DNA from: Bacteroidia bacterium
Lineage (GTDB): Bacteria > Bacteroidota > Bacteroidia > JADZBD01
Reading direction: 5' to 3'
DNA length: 57,019 bases
NCBI GenBank assembly: GCA_020054095.1
Contig: JAGVMA010000086.1
Span: forward strand, 1-57,019
Within the stretch, counting starts at the first letter, position 1. Each line of letters starts with the position of its first letter. This document shows positions 7,938 to 16,333 of the stretch, one piece after another. Position numbers and translations under genes: made by a program. The notes beneath the pieces are model-generated. The model did no database searches. It had not been told where the DNA came from and was given only the letters and a program-made list of their open reading frames with translations.

Positions 7938-10286
7938 ATGAACGAAGAAGAACATTTTGCCTATTTAACCGAACTTAATGAAGTGCAGCAGCAAGCAGTT
8001 AAAGCTACTGATGGCGCTGTGATGATAGTTGCCGGAGCAGGTTCGGGTAAAACGCGCGTACTTACTTATCGCATTGCGCATTTGCTTAATGTAGGCATTG
8101 ATTCGTTTAACATTTTAGCGCTCACATTTACCAATAAAGCCGCCCGCGAAATGAAAGAGCGCATTAATAAAATAGTGGGCGATAAAGAATCGCGCAATTT
8201 ATGGATGGGCACTTTCCACTCCGTGTTTGCTCGCATACTGCGTTACGAAGCCGAAAAAATTGGTTACCCAACAAATTTTACCATTTACGATACGGATGAT
8301 GCCAAAAGCTTAATCAAAAGCATTTTAAAAGAGCAAGGGCTTGATGAAAAAGTATATAAGCCCAATTTGGTTTACTCGCGTATTTCGGCAGCAAAAAATA
8401 ACTTAATAGCACCGGCTGCATATTTTCAAAATGCACAAATAATGGATGACGACCGCATGAGCGGAAAACCCAAGCTTGCCGATGTTTACCGCATTTACCA
8501 AAACCGCTTATTTAAATCGGGCGCTATGGATTTTGACGATTTACTTTTTAACACCAATGTGCTTTTGCGCGATCATACGGATGTGCTGTACAAGTATCAA
8601 AATAAATTCAGGTACATTTTAGTTGACGAGTATCAGGATACCAATTTTTCGCAATACGTAATTGTGAAACAATTGGCAGCGCGTTTTCAAAATATATGCG
8701 TGGTAGGCGATGATGCTCAAAGCATTTATGCTTTTAGAGGTGCCAATATTCAAAACATTTTAAATTTTGAAAAAGATTATCCTGATTTAAAAACATTTAA
8801 GCTGGAGCAAAACTACCGCAGCACACAAACCATTGTGGAAGCCGCTAATGCTGTAATTGCCAATAACCGCGAGCAAATTAAAAAACAAGTGTGGACTGAT
8901 AATGCGCTGGGCGATAAAATAAAATTGCTGCAAACCCTAAGCGATAACGAAGAGGGTATGCAAGTGGCACATTCTATTTTTGAAACCAGCATGCAGCACC
9001 AAGCAAAGCACGAACAGTTTGCAATACTTTATCGCACCAATGCCCAATCGCGCTCAATGGAAGAAGCGTTGCGTAAATTAAATATTCCTTATCGCATTTA
9101 TGGCGGTGTTTCGTTTTACCAGCGCAAAGAGATAAAAGATGTGCTTGCCTATTTTAGGTTGGCAATTAATAATCACGATGAAGAATCGCTGAAGCGAGTG
9201 ATAAATTATCCGGCACGCGGCATTGGCGATACGAGCATAAGTAAAATTTTATTGGCCGCTAATGATAATGATACCAGCACTTGGAATGTGCTTGATAACA
9301 TGCATCTGTTTAACATAGGTATTAACAGCGGCACGGCACAAAAGATATATGATTTTGTAACGCTCATTAAAAGTTTTTCGGCAATGCTTGGTTCTACTAA
9401 TGCATTTGATTTGGCCGAACACATTACCCAACACAGCGGAGTTTTAAAAGATTTATATAACGATAAAACGCCAGAAGGTGTTAGTCGGTACGAAAACATA
9501 CAGGAATTATTGAACGGGATAAGAGAGTTTTCTGAAAAGGGAAACGAAGCCATTGATTTGCCTGAAGAAGAAAATGAAAATCTGGGCGAGCAGCAAAGCA
9601 TTACCACACTCGATGCATTTATGAAAGATGTAGCCCTACTTACTGATGCTGATGGCAAAACGGATAACCAGAATAGAAATGTGGTTTCGCTGATGACTGT
9701 GCATGCTGCCAAAGGATTGGAATTTCCTTACGTTTACATTGTGGGCATGGAAGAAAATTTATTTCCATCGCAGCTTTCGCTTACATCGCGTACGGATTTG
9801 GAAGAAGAACGCAGATTGTTTTATGTTGCACTTACGCGTGCCGAAAAAAGAATACATATATCGTATGCTGCCACACGCTACCGCTGGGGTAATTTAATAC
9901 ACTGCGAGCCAAGCCGTTTTATTGAGGAGATAAATTCCAATTATATTGAGACAACTGCCAAGCCCGAACAGAAAAGACAGATTAACATTAGCGGCACAAA
10001 AAATATTTTTGAAAAAAGAGTTTCCAAACCTGCCGAGCAAGCAAAGCCACTAGTAAAGAAAAATTTAGTGCATGTGCGTAATGCAGTAACCACGGTTAAC
10101 CCAGCAGATAATGCCCATTTAAAAGATTTGCAGAAAGGCATGCAGGTAGAACACGAACGATTTGGCAGTGGTAGAGTGGTAGCTGTAGAGGGGGAATATC
10201 CTAACAGCAAAGCCACAGTTGAATTTGATGGGCATGGACAAAAGCAATTGCTTTTAAAATTTGCGAAACTAAAAATTACAGGATAA
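7938..10286 (+). CDS. pcrA: ATP-dependent 3'-5' DNA helicase, PcrA/UvrD type
   Basis: A 782-residue superfamily-1 helicase for repair and replication restart. Visible motifs are the Q-motif LNEVQQQAV, Walker A AGAGSGKTR (about 32-40), Walker B with DEYQDTN, motif III GDDAQSIYAFRGA, motif IV QNYRST, motif V MTVHAAKGLEFPYV and motif VI RLFYVALTRAEKR. The C-terminal module (GMQVEHERFGSGRVVAVEG, end FAKLKITG) is the Tudor-like RNA-polymerase-binding tail typical of PcrA/UvrD. It appears to be a single-gene unit. Its stop codon abuts the stop of the convergent lipoprotein gene at 10287. Confidence 0.95.
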   Translation: MNEEEHFAYLTELNEVQQQAVKATDGAVMIVAGAGSGKTRVLTYRIAHLLNVGIDSFNILALTFTNKAAREMKERINKIVGDKESRNLWMGTFHSVFARILRYEAEKIGYPTNFTIYDTDDAKSLIKSILKEQGLDEKVYKPNLVYSRISAAKNNLIAPAAYFQNAQIMDDDRMSGKPKLADVYRIYQNRLFKSGAMDFDDLLFNTNVLLRDHTDVLYKYQNKFRYILVDEYQDTNFSQYVIVKQLAARFQNICVVGDDAQSIYAFRGANIQNILNFEKDYPDLKTFKLEQNYRSTQTIVEAANAVIANNREQIKKQVWTDNALGDKIKLLQTLSDNEEGMQVAHSIFETSMQHQAKHEQFAILYRTNAQSRSMEEALRKLNIPYRIYGGVSFYQRKEIKDVLAYFRLAINNHDEESLKRVINYPARGIGDTSISKILLAANDNDTSTWNVLDNMHLFNIGINSGTAQKIYDFVTLIKSFSAMLGSTNAFDLAEHITQHSGVLKDLYNDKTPEGVSRYENIQELLNGIREFSEKGNEAIDLPEEENENLGEQQSITTLDAFMKDVALLTDADGKTDNQNRNVVSLMTVHAAKGLEFPYVYIVGMEENLFPSQLSLTSRTDLEEERRLFYVALTRAEKRIHISYAATRYRWGNLIHCEPSRFIEEINSNYIETTAKPEQKRQINISGTKNIFEKRVSKPAEQAKPLVKKNLVHVRNAVTTVNPADNAHLKDLQKGMQVEHERFGSGRVVAVEGEYPNSKATVEFDGHGQKQLLLKFAKLKITG

Positions 10287-10946
10287 TTATTGTCTGCTAA
10301 GCGAAACCTTGGCAGTATCCTCAGGCCCACCGGGCACAGAAGGATAATCAATATAATATTGCAATCGGATTAAATTATTATTTACCACAGTTCCGCTGCC
10401 TGTAATTTGCCCCTGCACTTGCATTCCCGTTGGCGATTGTGCGCTAATGGTTATTGCATTACCGTTAACACTTGCCAATACCGAAACCGTATTGCCTTTG
10501 TTACCAAAGTTTTGAATCACAATTTGGCTATCGGTAAATGTGGAGAAGTAAATGCTTGTGCTGTAATTGAAAATTCCGTTGTTATTCGTGATTGATGAGT
10601 TAATGGTATCGGCCGCCTGAAAATTGCCTGCCAAGTATTCCACATGGCTTTTAATGGTAACGTAGCGTTTTACGTTAGCAGTATTGCCGGCAAAATCGGC
10701 AACTTCATAAGTTAAAACATACAATCCTGTTTGCGTTGTGTTCACGCTTCCTTTTCGTTCAATAAACGAAGTTAAATTACCATCTTTTTCATCCGTTGCC
10801 TCTGCGCCTGCTTCAGTATAAGTTTGGTAAAGGTAAAGCGAAATATTTTCGGCACCGTTTAAGGTAATTGTAGGCGGAGTAGTATCTTGCTTATCGCATG
10901 ATAGTGTAAAAACAGCAATAGATAAAATGAAAAAAAACTTGCGCAT
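10287..10946 (-). CDS. Lipoprotein with one DUF5011 Ig-like domain
   Basis: A 219-residue lipoprotein (MRKFFFILSIAVFTLSCDKQ, Cys17). Residues about 22-105 form an Ig-like DUF5011 domain (DTTPPTITLNG, EAGAEATDEKDGNLT, GLYVLTYEVADFAGN). The C-terminal 110 residues form an unnamed beta-rich domain that matches the layout of the next upstream gene (11042-11722). The two are therefore tandem paralogues. DUF5011 domains act as spacers or binding modules on secreted proteins; the ligand here is unknown. Confidence 0.83.
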   Translation of the reverse strand: MRKFFFILSIAVFTLSCDKQDTTPPTITLNGAENISLYLYQTYTEAGAEATDEKDGNLTSFIERKGSVNTTQTGLYVLTYEVADFAGNTANVKRYVTIKSHVEYLAGNFQAADTINSSITNNNGIFNYSTSIYFSTFTDSQIVIQNFGNKGNTVSVLASVNGNAITISAQSPTGMQVQGQITGSGTVVNNNLIRLQYYIDYPSVPGGPEDTAKVSLSRQ

Positions 10947-10988
10947 AACTAGTAACGAAAATACTTGCTTTCTATTGTATCAGCAAAT

Positions 10989-11022
10989 AAAAAACCCCTG
11001 AGTTAATTCTCAAGGGTTTTTT
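10989..11022 (-). terminator. Intrinsic terminator after the DUF5011 lipoprotein gene
   Basis: The stem CCCCTGAG / CTCAAGGG (one mismatch) has a 6-base loop and is flanked by A-runs and T-runs on both sides. It lies 20 bases beyond the stop of the gene ending at 11042. Confidence 0.8.
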
Positions 11023-11041
11023 AGAATATAAATAGAATAAA

Positions 11042-11722
11042 CTATCTGATATAAGTACTGGTGCAAACATCAGAGTTTGTACCATCGTTCCATTGGTAGT
11101 TTACTTTAAATTTGGTAGGAGCTGATGTGTTAATCACCATTGTGTTAGGCGAAGGATACACGTTTTGGATATAAGCCGGGTTACCTAAAGATTGGTTAGT
11201 AGCAATTGTAATAGTAGTGCCTGAAATAGTAGCCCAAATATTGATAGCAGCACCAAAAGCACCAAAATTGTTGATTTTTATTAAGCCGTTAACCGAATCA
11301 GAAGCAGTAACCATTGAGCTGAAAGCGCTAGCGCCACCTACAGTGCAAGTATCTACTGAGTTAGCATAAGTTCCTTCGTAAGCATCAGCATCATTATAAA
11401 CTGTAACAATACGTGTAGCAGTTGCTGTGTTACCAGCAGCATCAGATACAGTGTATGTTAAAGTGTAAGTGCCAGATCTGTTAGGGTCAACAGTGCCTGT
11501 TACAGTAATATTAGCGGAAATGTTTCCATCTTCATCATCCTCAGCAGTTGCGCCTTGGTCGGTAAATGCACCTGCACCCGCAGTAGTAGGTAAAGATTGT
11601 GCCACAACACCACCAGTTAATGTGATTACCGGAGCAGTAAGATCTTCTTTTTTACAAGCAGTAAGAAATAAAGCACCGGCTACAAAAGCCATTGCCATAA
11701 TTTTAACGATGTTTTTTTTCAT
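11042..11722 (-). CDS. Lipoprotein with one DUF5011 Ig-like domain
   Basis: A 226-residue lipoprotein (signal ending ALFLTACKKED). The DUF5011 domain spans about 29-110 (DLTAPVITLTGG, DQGATAEDDEDGNIS, GTYTLTYTVSDAAGNT). The second half carries DTCTVGG and NVYPSPNTMVIN in a beta-rich region that resembles the C-terminal half of the downstream paralogue at 10287-10946. The terminator between them shows the two are transcribed at least partly separately. Codons look more GC-rich than in neighbouring genes, which may suggest higher expression; that is an impression, not a calculation. Confidence 0.83.
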   Translation of the reverse strand: MKKNIVKIMAMAFVAGALFLTACKKEDLTAPVITLTGGVVAQSLPTTAGAGAFTDQGATAEDDEDGNISANITVTGTVDPNRSGTYTLTYTVSDAAGNTATATRIVTVYNDADAYEGTYANSVDTCTVGGASAFSSMVTASDSVNGLIKINNFGAFGAAINIWATISGTTITIATNQSLGNPAYIQNVYPSPNTMVINTSAPTKFKVNYQWNDGTNSDVCTSTYIR

Positions 11723-11821
11723 TGTTTGGGTTTTATTGTTTGTTTAATTTATTTTTTTGCGATTTGGAGTTACAAATACCGTGCAAAAGTAAATTAATAT
11801 ACCTCACCACCAAAATATTTT

Positions 11822-11850
11822 TTGAGATGTGAGCAAAACATATACCTTTG
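11822..11850 (+). promoter_or_regulatory. Predicted promoter of the first IADST-repeat lipoprotein
   Basis: TTG at 11822-11824 and TACCTTTG at 11843-11850 (exact TAnnTTTG) are 18 bases apart. They give a predicted leader of about 25 bases before ATG 11882. Confidence 0.6.
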
Positions 11851-11881
11851 CGCTCGGTTAACCAAAAATTAAACAAAACAA

Positions 11882-12229
11882 ATGAAAAAAATCGTATCAA
11901 TTATTACACTTGCCACAGCGGTATCGTTTTTGGCTTGTGGCCCTAGCGCTGAAGAGCTAGAAAAAGAGAAAAAACGCATTGCTGATTCAACTCGCGTGGC
12001 GGATTCTACTAAAGCTGCTGCCGAAGCTGCTGAAGCTCAACGCATAGCAGACTCTACAAATGCTGCTAACGAAATGAAACGCATTGCCGATTCTACTCGT
12101 GTAGCTGATTCATTAGCTGCTTTGAAACCAAAAGGTGGTAGCAAACCAACTCCAAAACCAAAACCTACTGAAGTTAAACCGGTAGATGGCTCAAACAAAG
12201 TTGGTAACAAAAAACAAGGTGCAAAATAA
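11882..12229 (+). CDS. Small lipoprotein with IADST/VADST repeats (copy 1)
   Basis: A 115-residue lipoprotein (signal ends FLACGPS, Cys19). After ELEKEKKR come repeats RIADSTRVADST, QRIADST and KRIADSTRVADSL separated by Ala/Glu-rich helix. A basic Pro/Lys tail (KPTPKPKPTEVKP) follows. The composition predicts a long polar alpha-helix reaching from the membrane, a possible spacer or peptidoglycan-facing rod. Lpp-like behaviour is only inference. The N-terminus through GPSAEELEK is nearly identical to the copy at 12713. It has its own promoter and terminator. Confidence 0.8.
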   Translation: MKKIVSIITLATAVSFLACGPSAEELEKEKKRIADSTRVADSTKAAAEAAEAQRIADSTNAANEMKRIADSTRVADSLAALKPKGGSKPTPKPKPTEVKPVDGSNKVGNKKQGAK

Positions 12230-12245
12230 TCAACCTTAATTCACA

Positions 12246-12276
12246 AAAGCCCTCGAGTTTATCTCGGGGGTTTTTT
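12246..12276 (+). terminator. Intrinsic terminator after copy 1
   Basis: The stem CCCTCGAG / CTCGGGGG (one G-T pair) has a 5-base loop and is followed by six T. Confidence 0.85.
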
Positions 12277-12286
12277 GTTTAAGCCA

Positions 12287-12616
12287 ATGCATAAAACTAT
12301 CGTTACAATATTCTCTTTAGCAATAATAGCGTGTACTAATAGTGCTGATTTATCAGAAAAAGAGCAATTAATGATGAAACACATTGCTGATTCTGTTCAT
12401 CGTGCCGATTCTGTTATAAAGTATCGCCAATTAAATGAGAATAGGCTTTTAGCAAAGCAAGATTCCATACAATATGATTCGGTTCTTAATGCCCGATATG
12501 CAGCATTTGACTCTATACGTAATGCCGATTCGATAAAATACAAGCGTAAAAAGCGCGAAATGCCACAGCCGGCCCCTAAAAAAATGCTAAAAAAGACCTT
12601 AGTTCCTAAAAATTAG
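12287..12616 (+). CDS. Small lipoprotein with ADS repeats (copy 2, divergent)
   Basis: A lipoprotein of 109 residues when started at ATG 12287 (MHKTIVTIFSLAIIACTNS, Cys16); a TTG four codons upstream lies inside the terminator T-run and is unlikely. It carries KHIADSVHRADSVIKYR, QDSIQYDSV and FDSIRNADSIKYKRK, then a basic Pro/Lys tail. The Asp-Ser spacing is similar to its two neighbours but the sequence has drifted. It begins only about 10 bases after the terminator of copy 1 with no obvious promoter of its own, so it may depend on read-through. Confidence 0.65.
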   Translation: MHKTIVTIFSLAIIACTNSADLSEKEQLMMKHIADSVHRADSVIKYRQLNENRLLAKQDSIQYDSVLNARYAAFDSIRNADSIKYKRKKREMPQPAPKKMLKKTLVPKN

Positions 12617-12645
12617 GGGCTTAGCAAAAAAAAATTAACATTTTT

Positions 12646-12677
12646 TTGCAAGTGAATTAAATTTAAGTATACATTTG
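12646..12677 (+). promoter_or_regulatory. Predicted promoter of the third IADST-repeat lipoprotein
   Basis: TTG at 12646-12648 and TACATTTG at 12670-12677 (exact TAnnTTTG) are 21 bases apart. ATG 12713 follows with a leader of about 28 bases. Confidence 0.65.
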
Positions 12678-12712
12678 CAGCCAAATCATAAAAACCTAAA
12701 CAAAACAGAAAA

Positions 12713-12970
12713 ATGAAAAAATTACTTGACCTTGTAGCAATTGCCGGAACTGTATCGTTCCTTGCTTGCGGACCTAGCGCTGAAGAACTAGAAAAAGTTA
12801 AAAAAATGCGCGAAGATTCAATTCGTATCGCTGACTCAACAGCCTCTGCTGCTGCTGCTGCTGAAATGCAACGCATTGCTGATTCAACTAAAATGGCTGA
12901 TGATGCGAAACGTATCGCTGATTCAACTCGTGTAGCTGATTCTTTAGCTGCGAAAAAAGGTAAAAAATAA
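12713..12970 (+). CDS. Small lipoprotein with IADST/VADST repeats (copy 3)
   Basis: An 85-residue lipoprotein (MKKLLDLVAIAGTVSFLACG, Cys19) with the same GPSAEELEK start as copy 1. The repeats RIADSTASAAAAAE, QRIADSTKMADD and KRIADSTRVADSL form an Ala-rich helix, and the protein ends in KKGKK without the Pro-rich tail of copy 1. It has a strong-looking promoter and a near-perfect terminator, features of an abundant structural lipoprotein. The function is unknown. Confidence 0.8.
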   Translation: MKKLLDLVAIAGTVSFLACGPSAEELEKVKKMREDSIRIADSTASAAAAAEMQRIADSTKMADDAKRIADSTRVADSLAAKKGKK

Positions 12971-12993
12971 TCTTCATTTTTTTCCGAATATAT

Positions 12994-13026
12994 AAATCGG
13001 GGCTTTGCTGCGCAAAGCCCCGATTT
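12994..13026 (+). terminator. Strong intrinsic terminator (15-bp perfect stem)
   Basis: AAATCGGGGCTTTGC (12994-13008) pairs perfectly with 13012-13026 around a 3-base loop. The stem itself ends in T residues, and it follows copy 3 by about 24 bases. Confidence 0.9.
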
Positions 13027-13112
13027 TGCTTTTATGGCAATAACTAATGATGACCACTATTTGCCATCGCAGATAAATTACATAGCTTTATATTTGTATT
13101 AAATTAATAGGC

Positions 13113-14258
13113 ATGAACAAGAAAATATATTTAGATAACGCTGCTACCACACCGCTTGATAAAGAAGTGCTGGATGCAATGTTGCCTTACATGGTTGAGC
13201 ATTTCGGTAATCCTTCTTCTATTCACTCGTTTGGCCGACAAACACGTGCCGCAATTGAAGGCGCCCGAAAAACAATTGCAAAATTATTGGATGTTACGCC
13301 TGCCGAAATTTTCTTTACATCGGGTGGCACCGAAGCCGATAACATGGCAATACGTTGTTCGGTTAATGATTTAGGAATTAAGCACGTAATATCATCTAAG
13401 ATAGAACACCATGCCGTAACACACACCTGCGAAACTATAGCGCAAGAGGGTAAAGCAAAAGTGTCGTATGTTAATTTAGATAAAAAAGGTTGCGTTGATT
13501 TAAATCACTTGGAAGAATTGCTTAAAGCCAATCCGCAGTCAATGGTATCGCTCATGCATGCCAATAATGAAATTGGTACACTATTACCAATGGCTGAAGT
13601 AGGTGCTTTATGCGAAAAATACAATGCACTTTTCCATTCAGATACTGTGCAAACGATGGGGCATTATAACATAGAGCCCAAAAAACTAAAGCTTCATTTT
13701 TTAAACGGTGCAGCACATAAGTTTCATGGTCCGAAAGGGGTAGGTTTTATTTACATCAGCAATGCCGTTAAGATTCACCCACTTATACATGGCGGTTCGC
13801 AAGAGCGTAACATGCGCGGTGGTACCGAAAATTTATATGGCATCATTGGTTTGGCAAAAGCTATGGAAATAGCTTGCCGCAATATGCAAGCACATCATAA
13901 ACATATTCAGAGTTTAAAAACTTATATGATTGCTAAATTGAAGGAAACAATTCCAGGAGTAAAATTTAATGGCGATGCAGATGGAAACTCTTTATACACT
14001 GTTTTAAATGTGTCATTTCCGCCAAGCGATGCAGCCGAAATGTTTTTGTTTAAGCTCGATATAAATGGCATTGCAGCTTCGGGCGGCAGTGCGTGCACAT
14101 CGGGCAGTAATGTGGGTTCGCATGTGTTGCGTGGCATTGGAGCAGATATGGAAAGACCCTCGGTACGCTTCTCATTCAGCAAATACAACACTAAAGAAGA
14201 AATAGATTTTGTGCTCGAAAAATTAAAGATGCTTTATCCTGCTGAGGTTAAAAGCTAA
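13113..14258 (+). CDS. Cysteine desulfurase (NifS/IscS family)
   Basis: A 381-residue PLP enzyme that takes sulfur from cysteine for Fe-S cluster assembly and thio-modification. Visible are the N-terminal LDNAATTPL, the PLP lysine K203 in AAHKFHGPKGVGF, His105-type residues in KIEHHAVTHT, and the active-site cysteine C328 in GGSACTSGSNVGSH. No Fe-S scaffold (IscU/SufU) or tRNA thiolase (MnmA) gene is adjacent, so the acceptor pathway cannot be fixed. Its stop codon overlaps the stop of the convergent gene (14255-14258). Confidence 0.93.
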   Translation: MNKKIYLDNAATTPLDKEVLDAMLPYMVEHFGNPSSIHSFGRQTRAAIEGARKTIAKLLDVTPAEIFFTSGGTEADNMAIRCSVNDLGIKHVISSKIEHHAVTHTCETIAQEGKAKVSYVNLDKKGCVDLNHLEELLKANPQSMVSLMHANNEIGTLLPMAEVGALCEKYNALFHSDTVQTMGHYNIEPKKLKLHFLNGAAHKFHGPKGVGFIYISNAVKIHPLIHGGSQERNMRGGTENLYGIIGLAKAMEIACRNMQAHHKHIQSLKTYMIAKLKETIPGVKFNGDADGNSLYTVLNVSFPPSDAAEMFLFKLDINGIAASGGSACTSGSNVGSHVLRGIGADMERPSVRFSFSKYNTKEEIDFVLEKLKMLYPAEVKS

Positions 14259-16333
14259 AATTTGAATCTTACTTGAGCTCTTATTTCGTTACGGCTATTT
14301 CCGTTTATTTCGTTTAGCGAACCTTCACCTATCGTGTTTTGGTTGGAATAAAAAGTTTGCGCCCAGCGCAGCCATATTTCTATTTTTCGGGTAACATCGT
14401 AGTTCAGCATAATATATGTTCGGCTTCCGCGATAAAAAAAAGATGGCACTGAAAACGCACCCGGCATGTCGTTTTCGTAAACATATACCCGCGAATCAAA
14501 ATCATCCGTTTCAAATAATGCATAACGCATAGTGATTGCAATAGGGCTGCCCATTTTTTTATAAACTACATCTTGGTATATTAGAAATCCTTTTTGCTGA
14601 GTAGTACTGTTCTGATATGTGAAAACTAAATACTCTATTCGGTTTTTTAATTTAACTGATGGCGAAACAGTATAACTGATATTGAAACGATAGTTTTTTT
14701 GGTTTGCCATCACGGTGTAGTCAATGGCATCGGGCAGGTTAAAATTTTCAGCCCGATTTCTCGTCCTGAAACGGAAATACATATCTAATTTTTTTGATGG
14801 AGTATAATTCATTTGCACTAAAAACTCGTTTCCATCCGATGGAGCATCTATTTGATACCTTAGCCAAGGGAATTTGAATAAATCGTAATAAGCGTTAACA
14901 GTTAAAAAATCAAACGGACGTGCAGTTAAGCCCATGTAAATTCCGGTTTCGTTTATGGGGCGAGTTCCTTCTGCAAAGCCGTTTGCAAAAAGCGCTTGGT
15001 AATTTTTTTGATAATATCTGTGCGATATTGATGCAGATAGACGCTGATCGAGCGATGCAATAAGGCCATTTATCATTGCCATTCCACCATTATCGCTCAT
15101 AGCGGTTTCACCATAAAAGTTTACGTTTTTTACAACCCAGCTGTAATCAAAACTATAATTGATTAATTGTTTGCCTGTAAATTCAAATTGATTGTATAAA
15201 TCTAAATCGCGATTAAGCGGTGCGCTAAAATTTGTACTAATCGCATTTACGCCTATTTTTATTTTTCGTGTTTTATAGGCGAATGAGCCGCCATAAACCA
15301 TTTGCCCTAATGCGTCTTTGTCGGCTAACTCACTTGCAGTGGAATGTAAACCGGTTTCTTGTAATGATGATATAACCGCTACTTCATTATTAGCAGTGTC
15401 AAAAACGCTGATGTTAGCATCTATGTTTTTTTTGCTGAAAAATGTGGTGAGTTCAAAATTTTTATATCCCAGTGTTGTTGCCGCACCTCTGAAAAATAAA
15501 TTTTCATCTACCGAAGAGTATGGTCTTATCCCCTGTGCGTTTCTTTTTGTGTTTACTGCATCGGCAGTTTTTCCGTAAGCTAATCCATTCAGGCAAATTA
15601 ATCCTTGCCCAAACCCAACTGTGTAATCGCCTAAGGCAAAGGCACGAACAAATTTTACATTGCGTATAAAAAAATGTGCTGAATAAAAGTCAAAACCATT
15701 TTTTTGTGTGCCTTTGAAAAATTCTTCGCCCGCATCTTTTTCGCCCGTAATTCCCCAGCTCACATTTGTTCCGTATGTAAAACGGTAGCGTGCAAATATT
15801 TTTGGTTTGCTGCCTAAGTATCTGCTATTGGGGCTTGCACTTAAAGCCGAATCAGTAATAGGCGAAAATCCTGCTTGGTCTTCGAGTACTTGTGTGTAAC
15901 GCAATATAAAAACATGCTGGCCTTGCTCCAACATTTCGCGCATGCTAAATTGTGATTTGCTTTTATAATCGGTAACATAAACATAAGGTAAAACAGCTTT
16001 TATGGTTTGTAAATCAAAGCCATCAATGCTTTGCAGCTCGTGAATCGAAATTAAATTGCCATTTTTTTTAACATGACTTAGCAGATTGTTAATTTGTATT
16101 TCGCTTAATAATTCTAAGCTCAATAATACTTCTTTGTTAGCATCGTTTAAGTTAATGGGATGTTTTTTGTAAAAATCGAGTAACTCTAAAAGCTGAGTAA
16201 AATCAGTTTCTTCGTTATTGGTTTGCTCCACTATGTTTTCCATTTTTTGTTGCGTATCGGTATCAATAGTATCTTGCGCAGCAACATAAGATGGGAAAAG
16301 GAAAACGAGCAATATGTAATTTACGACTTTCAC
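14255..16333 (-). CDS. Outer-membrane protein with N-terminal helix-hairpin-helix domain and C-terminal barrel
   Basis: The 692-residue protein has a signal peptide (ends YVAAQD). An N-terminal part (about 60-117) holds helix-hairpin-helix motifs of the ComEA type (NLNDANKEVLLSLELLSE and SIHELQSIDGFDLQTIKAVL). The rest (about 130-692) is a run of amphipathic beta-strands ending in IRAQVRFKF, the aromatic terminus expected for a BAM-inserted barrel. ComEA-type HhH domains usually bind DNA, so a role in DNA handling at the outer membrane is possible but untested. It overlaps the upstream PorV/PorQ-like gene by four bases (ATGA), so they form an operon. Confidence 0.8.
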   Translation of the reverse strand: MKVVNYILLVFLFPSYVAAQDTIDTDTQQKMENIVEQTNNEETDFTQLLELLDFYKKHPINLNDANKEVLLSLELLSEIQINNLLSHVKKNGNLISIHELQSIDGFDLQTIKAVLPYVYVTDYKSKSQFSMREMLEQGQHVFILRYTQVLEDQAGFSPITDSALSASPNSRYLGSKPKIFARYRFTYGTNVSWGITGEKDAGEEFFKGTQKNGFDFYSAHFFIRNVKFVRAFALGDYTVGFGQGLICLNGLAYGKTADAVNTKRNAQGIRPYSSVDENLFFRGAATTLGYKNFELTTFFSKKNIDANISVFDTANNEVAVISSLQETGLHSTASELADKDALGQMVYGGSFAYKTRKIKIGVNAISTNFSAPLNRDLDLYNQFEFTGKQLINYSFDYSWVVKNVNFYGETAMSDNGGMAMINGLIASLDQRLSASISHRYYQKNYQALFANGFAEGTRPINETGIYMGLTARPFDFLTVNAYYDLFKFPWLRYQIDAPSDGNEFLVQMNYTPSKKLDMYFRFRTRNRAENFNLPDAIDYTVMANQKNYRFNISYTVSPSVKLKNRIEYLVFTYQNSTTQQKGFLIYQDVVYKKMGSPIAITMRYALFETDDFDSRVYVYENDMPGAFSVPSFFYRGSRTYIMLNYDVTRKIEIWLRWAQTFYSNQNTIGEGSLNEINGNSRNEIRAQVRFKF

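Noticed and set aside
9206-9712. Open frame of 168 codons opposite pcrA
   Set aside because: It lies wholly inside conserved helicase coding sequence; the product is Ser/Leu-rich and has no motifs.
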